Positions 8,109 to 16,800 of a stretch of DNA of 35,029 nt are shown piece after piece. Each line of letters begins with the position of its first letter. The first letter of the stretch is position 1. The translations under genes were made by a program, and so were the position numbers. The stretch comes from an uncultured Bacteroidales bacterium. GTDB taxonomy: Bacteria; Bacteroidota; Bacteroidia; Bacteroidales; Muribaculaceae. The stretch covers positions 1-35,029 of the forward strand of contig CAMKGM010000031.1 of NCBI GenBank assembly GCA_946412245.1, in the 5' to 3' direction. The notes below the pieces were generated by a model. It ran no database searches and was not told where the DNA came from. It saw only the letters and a list, made by a program, of their open reading frames with translations.

Positions 8109-8137
8109 GTTATCAGTTATCGGTTATCAGTTGTCAG
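8109..8137 (+). repeat. GTTATCAGTT-type ten-base repeat tract
   Basis: Three imperfect copies of a ten-base unit (GTTATCAGTT, ATCGGTTATC, AGTTGTCAG) lie just after the porin stop. The reverse complement of the same unit family (CTGATAACTG, CTGACAACTG) fills the gap before kamE at 31393-31437. Confidence 0.7.
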
Positions 8138-8198
8138 ATGGATGGGTTTAGAGATATTAATGTTTAACGAGTTATAGATAATGAGAATTGCTTGAGTT

Positions 8199-10400
8199 AT
8201 GTCAAGAATGTCCAATCAATTCATCAGTTTCTTTAAGTCACACGGCAAGTTGAGTCTGGTGGTGATAGGCGTGGCGTTGTTGCTTGAGGTAATCTCGGCA
8301 GTGCAGTATCTCTACACTCGCAACATCATGCGCGATGAGCTTGAGGACCTCATGGGCAAGGAAATCACGATGAAAGCCATGCTCGTAAAGGGAATGCTCA
8401 ACTACACCGAGGGCGTGCTGAATAGCCATGCCGACGCCATCTGCGACGACTTGGTTCAGCCCGACTCCATCTATGACCACCTGCAGTGGCTCACTCATGT
8501 GAACAAGCATTTCTCTGGCGTGGGGCTTGCGTTTGTGCCCGGTTATTACAAGGACAGAGATTATCTGTATGAGCCGTGGACCTATCGCGACGAAAATATG
8601 CCCGACACTGTGCTTTATGGGCAACTGGGCAGTGCGGAGCATGACTATACAAAACTGGACTTTTATTATCAAACCGTGTCTAAGGACGCTCCCTACTGGG
8701 CTGAGCCATATCTTAATTATCGTGGAGCCAAAGGCTTGGTTACTACCTATGCCATTCCCATTCATGACAGCAAGGGCAAGGTGGCGTGTGTGGCAGGTGT
8801 GGACTTGTCGCTCAGCTGGTTGAGCGACACGTTGAATCAGCGTCATTCACATGAGTCTTCGTTCAGCCTGTTGCTCACTGAGAACGGTGAGTTGATTTCT
8901 CAACCGTCGTCAAGTCATCCCAAGTATGCCGACTTTGACAATGCTATAATGCTGATTAATGACTCCACGGTGTCGCGTCACAAAACCAAGTCGGGCCATT
9001 TCACTTGCATTGAGTTTAAGAGCGAGATTGACGGCTCAACGGCCTATGTCTACTATGCTTTCATGAAGGGCAGGCCCCACTGGCAGTTGGCCATTGTGTG
9101 CTATGACAAGGAAGTGTTCGATGCATTATACTCGATGCGTCATCGCGTGTTCCTGCTGATGCTGCTGGGTGTGGCATTACTGGGTTATATCGTGTACCGA
9201 TTTTTGAAAGGAAACAAACAACTTGCCGATATTGAGATGGAGCGTCAGCGCATCGACAGCGAGTTGCATGTGGCTAAGCGCATCCAGAGCGAGATGCTGC
9301 CCGGCGAGGAGATGACGCAAGGCGGCGTGACGCTGTCTGGGCGTCTGATACCTGCCCGCGAGGTGGGTGGTGACCAGTATGACTACTTTGTGCGCGACGA
9401 CAAGCTGTTCTTTGCCATAGGCGACGCAAGTGGCAAGGGAGTGCCGTCGGCTTTAGTAATGTCGGTATCGCACTCGCTGTTTCGTGCCATTGGTGCTCGC
9501 GAGAGCCATCCCGCACGCATCATGCATTTGATCAATGAAGCTGTATGTCAGGGCAATGAGTCGAATATGTTTGTGACCTTCTTCATAGGCGTTCTGGATT
9601 TGCCCACTGGCAAGCTCCGCTACTGTAACGCAGGCCATGACACGCCGTTGCTGGTGAAGGGTGAGGTAGAGAAGTTCCCGGTGAAATCGAATTTGCCGCT
9701 GGGCGTGATGAACGACTGGTTTTTTGAGGGAGAGGAGACGACGCTCGAGCCGGGAACGACGCTATTGCTTTACACCGACGGCCTAACCGAGGCGATGGAT
9801 GCGCAGCACCGTCAGTTCGGTCTTGAGCGGGTGTGTGAAGTGTCGAAGAATCATGCTGATGCCGAGCCAAGCCGATTGCTCAGTGACTTGATTGCGAGCG
9901 TTCGCGCATTTGTGAAAGGCGCCGAGCAGAGCGATGACTTGACGCTGCTGGCAGTGCGCTACAGTCCACAAGAAGTTCACTTTGAGTTGCAGGAAACACT
10001 CACCGTGCAGAACGACGTGAAGCAGGTCACGCTTGTGAACGAGTTTGTCAAGAATGTGGCCCAGCGAACCGGCTATAGTCCTGAGCAGGTGAGCGGCATT
10101 CAGCTGGCCATTGAAGAAGCCGTGGTGAATGTGATGAACTATGCCTATCCTGAGGGAGAAACGGGCGAAGTTGAGATACAAGCGGCGGCTTCAGCCGATT
10201 TGCTGAGATTTAAGGTGATAGATAGCGGTATGCCCTTTGCCCCGACTGATGCGCCCGATGTGGACACTTCGCTGAGCGCCGAGGAACGTCAGATAGGTGG
10301 GTTGGGAATCTTCCTGGTGCGCCAAATGATGGATGTAATCAACTATGAGCGCATCGACGGCAAGAATGTGCTGACACTCACTAAGAAACGTAATTGTTGA
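8199..10400 (+). CDS. Membrane sensor / SpoIIE (PP2C) phosphatase / GHKL ATPase fusion
   Basis: A 733-residue regulator of the partner-switching type. TM1 spans about residues 18-39, followed by a periplasmic Cache-like sensor region (about 40-310, with the Cache-type segment YAIPIHDSKGKVACVAGVDLS) and TM2 at about 317-336. After a short helical linker comes a SpoIIE/RsbU phosphatase (about 350-590) with metal-binding Asp392 (GGDQYDY), Asp409 (GDASGKG), Asp527 (YTDGLTE) and Asp579-Asp580 (DDLTL). Residues 600-733 form an RsbW/SpoIIAB-like HATPase with N-box Glu639 to Asn644, G1 DSGMPF and G2 GGLGIFL. Phosphatase and kinase-like domains are thus opposed in one chain. The likely substrate is the STAS protein encoded 82 bases downstream. 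No TAnnTTTG promoter is seen in the short upstream gap. Confidence 0.92.
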   Translation: MSRMSNQFISFFKSHGKLSLVVIGVALLLEVISAVQYLYTRNIMRDELEDLMGKEITMKAMLVKGMLNYTEGVLNSHADAICDDLVQPDSIYDHLQWLTHVNKHFSGVGLAFVPGYYKDRDYLYEPWTYRDENMPDTVLYGQLGSAEHDYTKLDFYYQTVSKDAPYWAEPYLNYRGAKGLVTTYAIPIHDSKGKVACVAGVDLSLSWLSDTLNQRHSHESSFSLLLTENGELISQPSSSHPKYADFDNAIMLINDSTVSRHKTKSGHFTCIEFKSEIDGSTAYVYYAFMKGRPHWQLAIVCYDKEVFDALYSMRHRVFLLMLLGVALLGYIVYRFLKGNKQLADIEMERQRIDSELHVAKRIQSEMLPGEEMTQGGVTLSGRLIPAREVGGDQYDYFVRDDKLFFAIGDASGKGVPSALVMSVSHSLFRAIGARESHPARIMHLINEAVCQGNESNMFVTFFIGVLDLPTGKLRYCNAGHDTPLLVKGEVEKFPVKSNLPLGVMNDWFFEGEETTLEPGTTLLLYTDGLTEAMDAQHRQFGLERVCEVSKNHADAEPSRLLSDLIASVRAFVKGAEQSDDLTLLAVRYSPQEVHFELQETLTVQNDVKQVTLVNEFVKNVAQRTGYSPEQVSGIQLAIEEAVVNVMNYAYPEGETGEVEIQAAASADLLRFKVIDSGMPFAPTDAPDVDTSLSAEERQIGGLGIFLVRQMMDVINYERIDGKNVLTLTKKRNC

Positions 10401-10405
10401 CACAA

Positions 10406-10428
10406 AAAATGCCGATTTATCGCATTTT
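10406..10428 (+). other. Small A/T-rich hairpin between the SpoIIE and STAS genes
   Basis: AAAATGC (10406-10412) pairs with GCATTTT (10422-10428) around a 9-base loop, ending in T residues. It could act as a weak attenuator inside the operon; no promoter motif is visible in this 82-base gap. Confidence 0.35.
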
Positions 10429-10482
10429 AGAGAAGATTCACATGAAGAATAATATAAATTACTAACAATAAATGACATCATT

Positions 10483-10785
10483 ATGAAGACTACGATTAAA
10501 GAAAATGACGGCAAACTGCTGGTGGCTCTTGTGGGCGAACTGGACACTGCCGCCGCTGCAGGAGTGGAGCAGGAACTGCAACCCTTGTACGAGAATGAAG
10601 ACAAGGACATTGTGTTTGATTGCGAAAAACTTGAGTATATCGCATCGAGCGGACTGCGCATCTTGCTGTCAATACTCAAGAAAGCTAAGTCGCATGGTCA
10701 CACGGTGACGCTGAAGTCAATGAACGACGACATCAAGAATGTGTTCAAGATGACAGGCTTCATCAATCTGTTCAATTTTGAGTAA
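10483..10785 (+). CDS. STAS-domain anti-sigma factor antagonist
   Basis: A 100-residue single STAS domain like SpoIIAA/RsbV. Such proteins are phosphorylated on a Ser by a partner kinase and dephosphorylated by a SpoIIE-type phosphatase; the unphosphorylated form binds the kinase or another target. The core LVGELDTAAAAGVEQEL (first strand and helix) and the phosphorylation loop IASSGLRIL are present, with Ser55 or Ser56 at the modified position. The C-terminal NVFKMTGFINLFNFE is typical. It lies between the SpoIIE fusion and the NRPS gene, only 25 bases before the latter, so it is surely co-transcribed with the NRPS. No sigma factor gene is in the window, so the downstream target is unknown. 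Confidence 0.93.
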   Translation: MKTTIKENDGKLLVALVGELDTAAAAGVEQELQPLYENEDKDIVFDCEKLEYIASSGLRILLSILKKAKSHGHTVTLKSMNDDIKNVFKMTGFINLFNFE

Positions 10786-10810
10786 TTACGAATATCTATA
10801 GTCTATATAT

Positions 10811-13800
10811 ATGAAACAGTCAGCTCCTCTTTTACAGGTACAAAACGGGCTCTATGTGGAATGCGCTGCTCATCAGGGAGAGCCGTGCTACAATTTGCCC
10901 TATCTCTATGAGCTCGACGGTAGCCTTGACGGTGAGCGGTTGTGTAGAGCGGTTGAGAGTGCCATCAAGGCCCATCCCACGTTGTTCACGCGCATTTCGC
11001 TCAACGACGAAGGCGAACCCATGCAGACGATAGACCTTGACAATGAGCAGTGGTCGCTTAGCGTGGAAGAGATGGACGACATTGAACCGCTGAAGTCCAC
11101 TTTCATTCAGCCGTTTGACATCAATAGCGATCGTTTGTTCCGCCTGCGCTTGGTGCACAGCGGCAATCATTATTATCTGTTTTGCGACTATCATCACATC
11201 ATCGTTGACGGCACGTCAATGAGCATCTTGCTGCACGACATCGAAAAGGCTTATAATGGCGAGCCCATTGAGAGCGAACAGGTGAGCTTGGCGCAATTGG
11301 CGCAAGAAGAGCGGGCATTGCGTGAGCAACCTGTGTATCAAGAGGCCAAGCAATGGTATGCTCAAAACTTTGACTGCGGCGATACCTTCACACAGCTGTT
11401 GCCCGATCTCGACGACCCGGTGCATGCCGAGGACAGCATGGTTCGCGTGCTGCAGGTTGATATGGCTCGGGTCGATGACTACTGCAAGAGCAACGGGGTG
11501 TTCAAGAGCAACTTCTTTACAGCCGCTTTCAGTTACCTGCTCGCCAAGTATAATAATGAGCAGGAATCGCTCTTTACCACAGTTTATAATGGTCGTAGCG
11601 ATAAGCGGTTGTCGCGCATGGTGGGCATGACTGTGAAGACCCTGCCTGTCTATGGTAAGTTCACGCCCGACACTCGTGTGCTCGACTTCCTGAAAGGCCT
11701 TCAGGACCAGATGAGCGGTTGCCGCAAGCACGACATCTATAACTACAGCGATGTGCTCAACGACCTGAAACTGCAGACCAATGTGATGTTTGCATGGCAT
11801 GGAATGCTGTTTGCCGACGAGCAGATGGCCGGCAAGCCCATGAAGACGATGAGGCTTTGCAATAGCTACCTTGAGGCATCGCTCTATCTCAAGACCTTTA
11901 TACTCAATGGCCATTATCATGTGAAAGCGGAGTATAACAGTAACGAGTATTCGTGTGAGCTCATCAGCCAGTTGCTGGAGAGCTACGAGGCCGTGGTTGA
12001 AGGCTTCTTGAGCTGTGAGTCGCTGGGCAAAATTGCCATTGCCACGCCGGCGCAGCAAGAGGTGCTTGACGGGTTTAATGCGAACGATGTGGACTATGAT
12101 GCGACACAGACTATCGTGAGCCTATTCAGCCGTCAAGCTGTCGCCACGCCCGGTAATGTCGCGGTAGTCTATAAAGACAAAGCCTATACCTATGCTCAAG
12201 TAGATGACCTGAGTAATCGCATAGCCGCCGCAATAGCCCAACGTGGGCTGGGGACTGAGGATGTGGTGTCGGTACTGATTCCGCGTTGCGAGTGGATGAC
12301 AATTGCCTCACTGGGCGTACTCAAAGCCGGTTGTGCCTATCAGCCGTTAGACCCCAGTTATCCGCCTGAACGTCTGAACTTCATGATGAAGGATGCCAAT
12401 GCCAAACTGCTCATTGCCGACGAGCAGTTACGCCCTATTGTAAATGAATATGAGGGCGATGTGCTGACTACTGCCGAGTTGCCCATGCTACCACAACAGC
12501 CTGCTCCTCAGGTGAACATTACGCCTGAACAACTGCTCATTCTGCTCTACACGAGCGGCTCGACCGGTGTGCCCAAGGGCTGCCAGTTGACACATGGCAA
12601 TCTGGTGGCATTCTGTCACTGGTATCATCGCTATTACGACCTCAAGCCTGAACATCGTGTGGCAGCCTATGCCAGCTATGGCTTTGACGCGTGCATGATG
12701 GATATGTATCCCGCCATTACATGTGGTGCCGCAGTTCACATCGTGCCTGAGGAAATTCGTCTTGATTTGATTGCACTCAACGATTATTTTGAAAAGAACA
12801 ATATCACTCACTCGTTCATGACCACGCAAGTGGGTTACCAGTTTGCTACCGGCATAGAGAATCACTCGTTGCGCCATCTGTCAACCGGTGGCGAGAAACT
12901 GGCATCGCTCACTCCACCTGACGGTTATACCTTCCATAATGGTTATGGCCCGACCGAGTGCACAATTTTCACCACCACGTTTCCGGTAACGAAATGGCTG
13001 AAGGATATTCCCATTGGCAAGCCGCTTGATAATATGCGACTTTACATAGTCGATGCGCAAGGGCACCGCATGCCGGTGGGTGCCGCAGGCGAGTTGTGGG
13101 TGTCAGGCCCTCAGGTGAGCCGTGGCTATCTGAATCGTCCTGAGAAGACTGCTGAGGTCTACATTGACAATCCGTTCACAACCGAGGAGAAGTATCGTCG
13201 TGTGTATCGCACCGGCGACATTGTGCGCTACCTGCCCGGCGGCAACATTCAGTTTGTGGGCCGTCGTGACGGTCAGGTGAAGATACGCGGATTCCGCATT
13301 GAGCTGAAAGAAGTGGAAGGCATCATCCGTCAGTTCCCCGGCATTAAGGATGCTACGGTGCAGGCCTTTGACGAGGAAGGCGGTGGCAAGTACATCGCGG
13401 CCTATGTGGTGAGCGATAGCCCTGTGGACATCGATGCGCTCAATGAGTTTATCCTTGGAGAGAAGCCGCCCTATATGGTGCCCGCAGTGACCATGCAGAT
13501 TGACGCCATACCGCTCAACCAGAATCAGAAAGTGAACAAGCGCGCGTTGCCCAAACCTGAAAAGAAGGCGGCTACAGTCGAGGAGGTGAATGCCCCCATG
13601 AACCTGCTGGAGCAGGAACTGCACGACATGGTAGCCAAGATTGTGGGTAGTAGTGACTTCAGCATCACCACGCCACTGGGGTATGCAGGTCTCACGTCCA
13701 TCTCGGCCATTAGGCTTGCGGTGCAGGTGAACAAGCGCTTTGGCGTGGCACTGGACTCTCGTGCGCTCGTCAAGTCGTTCACGCTGCAGGCGGTGGAGAA

Positions 13801-16800
13801 CGAGATATTGCGCAGCTACATGGAAGGTGGGGCAGGGCAGGCCGCCGGAGAAACACAACAGGCTGAACTGACGGCTGTTCCGCTGTCGTATGCCCAAACG
13901 GGTGTCTATTTCGACTGCCTCAAGAATCCGGCTTCTACCATTTATAATATACCCTATTTGCTCACTTATCCGCAAGGTGTCAAAGCCGAGCGGCTTGCCG
14001 AGGTGGTAAAACAAGTGGTGGCATGTCATCCCGAACTGAATGTGCACTTCATCACCGAGGGTGAGGCCATTGTGCAGACTACCGTCGATGCCGCTCCCGT
14101 GGTGGTGCCGCTCACCTCAATGACCGATGAGGAATTGGTGACCTACAAGAACGAGTTCGTCAGGCCCTTCAACCTGCAAAAACCGCCCCTCTATCGGTTT
14201 GAGGTGGTGACCACTCCCGCTGGAGTGCATTTGTTGCTGGATGTGCATCACTTACTCTTTGACGGCGCATCGGCTGACTTGCTCATACGTCAAATAAGCG
14301 CTGTGCTTGAGGGTGGAGAGGCATCGAACGAGACCTATTCCTACCTCCACTTCGTCAACGACCAGCGTGCTGCTGAAGATACCGAACAATTCAAGCAGGC
14401 AGAGCAGTTCTTTGCCGAGCGGCTGAGCACTTGCGAAGGTGCCAGCGAAATTCCGGCCGACCTGCCTAAGAGTGCTGAGCAGGGTTTCATAGGCGAGGCG
14501 GTGTGTGCAGTAGACCATGACGAGGTGGCCGACTTCTGCCGCAAGCAAGAAGTGACACCGGCCCATTTGTTCCTGGCCGCCACATCCTATGTGGTGTCGC
14601 GCTACACCAATAACCGCGAGGTGTATCTGTGCACGGTGAGTAGCGGCCGTTCTAACCTGAAGATTGCCGACACCGTGGGCATGTTTGTCAACACATTGCC
14701 GCTGGCTGTGGACATCAAGGATGTGACAGTTGCCGACTTCTTGCATGAGGTGAGCGATAACTTCAACCAAACGTTGAGTCACGAGGACTATCCGTTTGCC
14801 CGCATTGCTGCCGACTACGGTTTCAGGCCTGCTATCGCCTATGCCTATCAGGTGGGCGTGCTGTCGCAATACACGGTCAATGGACAAAATATCGCGCAAG
14901 AGTTGCTGGAACTCAATGTGCCTAAATTCAAAATCAACATCAAGATTGAAACTCGCGGTGTGGTGGTTCAGTTTGACGATTCGCTCTACTCGGCTCGTCT
15001 TGCCGATGCCATGGCGCAAAGCATTGTGGAGGTGGTCAAACGCATGGTGAAGCAACCCGGCGAACGGGTGAGAGCCCTCTCCATAGTCAGTGCCGCGCAA
15101 GAGCGCGAACTCGAGGGCTTGCGTCAGGTGGGTACCGGCGACGCTCCGTTCAGTCTGTTCCACGACTGCATAGGGCACTTTGCAGCCGTTCAACCCGAGC
15201 ATGAGGCGTTGGTGGCCATTGACGGCAAGTTCACTTATAAAGAAATGGACGAGGTGACCACCCGCATTGCTGCCGCTTTGCAGCAGCGAGGCGTGAAAGA
15301 GCGTGATCGTGTGGCGCTACTGTTACCACGCACCAGCCGACTCATTTTGTCGCTCTTCGGTGTGCTGAAATCGGGCGCGGCCTACATTCCTTGCGATCCT
15401 GAGTATCCTGCTGACCGTGTCAAACTCATTCTTGAGGACAGCGAGGCGCGATACATTATTACTACAGCCGACCGCATGGACACTGTACCGTCGGAGAAAG
15501 CCATTGATGTTGAAGATCTTATTGCTTCACAGGCACCTTACCGCAAACCGGAGATTACGCCCGATGACCTGGCCTACCTTATCTACACCAGCGGCTCTAC
15601 GGGCCGTCCTAAGGGAGTGATGCTCAGGCATGAGGGTATCTGTAACTATCTGTATGGCCATCCCGCCAATGTGTTTGCTCATGCGGTGATGACCGATGCC
15701 ACTCGCGTGCTGAGCGTGACGACCATCTCGTTTGATGCCGCCCTGCAGGACATCGGCATGGCTTACTACAACGGCAAGACACTGATTGTGGCTACCGAGG
15801 AGCAGGCCAATAATCCGCTCGACCTGGCTAACCTCATCAAGGAACAACGCATCAACATGGTGAGCGGCACTCCTTCACGCTGGCTCACTTGGCTCACCAG
15901 TGACGACTTTGCCAAGGCTATTGCCAATATTGCCATTGTGCGTGCCGGCGGCGAGAAATTCAGCGACCAGTTGCTGGAGCAGTTGCGCAAAGTGACCACG
16001 GCTCGCATCATGAACTGCTATGGTCCCACTGAGATTACCGTGGCCTCTAACAACAAGGAACTTACTGATGCCCCATTGGTGACCGTAGGCAAACCCCAGC
16101 TGAACGTCAAGGAGTTTATCGTCGATGCCGACGGTAACGAACTACCCGTGGGCGTGGTGGGCGAACTCTACATTGGTGGCCGTGGCGTGGCGCGAGGCTA
16201 CAACAACCTCGATGAGATGACGCGCGAACGCTTTGTGGACTATCACGGCACACGCATCTATAAATCGGGCGACTACGCCAAGTGGCTACCTGATGGAGAT
16301 GTGGTGATTTTGGGTCGCACCGACCACCAGATAAAACTGCGCGGCCTGCGCATTGAGCTGGGCGAGATTGAGAATGTAATGCTCCGTGTTGATGGCATTG
16401 ACAAGGTGGTGATTATGATTCGCAAGATAGGCGGTAAGGAGCACCTGTGTGCCTACTACACAGCCGACCGTGAGATTGCTCCTGAAGACCTCAAGGCTGA
16501 GATCTCGAAGAGTCTTACACAATACATGGTGCCGACGGCCTATCGCCAACTTGACAAGATGCCGATGACTCCTAACGGCAAGACCGATGTGAAGGCGTTG
16601 CCTGAACCCGAACTGGCTGTCACCTCGGCCTACGAGGAACCTGTTAACGATACCGAGCGCACCTTCTGCAACATTTTTGCCGACATCCTGCAAATGGATA
16701 GGGTGGGGGCTACCGACAACTTCTTTGAACTTGGCGGTACGTCGTTAGTGGTGACCCGCGTGATTATCGAAGCCGACAAGGCCGGGATGCATGTGGCCTA

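Noticed and set aside
13103-15202. Long open frames on the minus strand opposite the NRPS gene (over 300 codons each)
   Set aside because: They lie fully inside a coding region with intact NRPS motifs, have no promoter, and encode His/Leu-rich sequences typical of reversed GC-rich codons.
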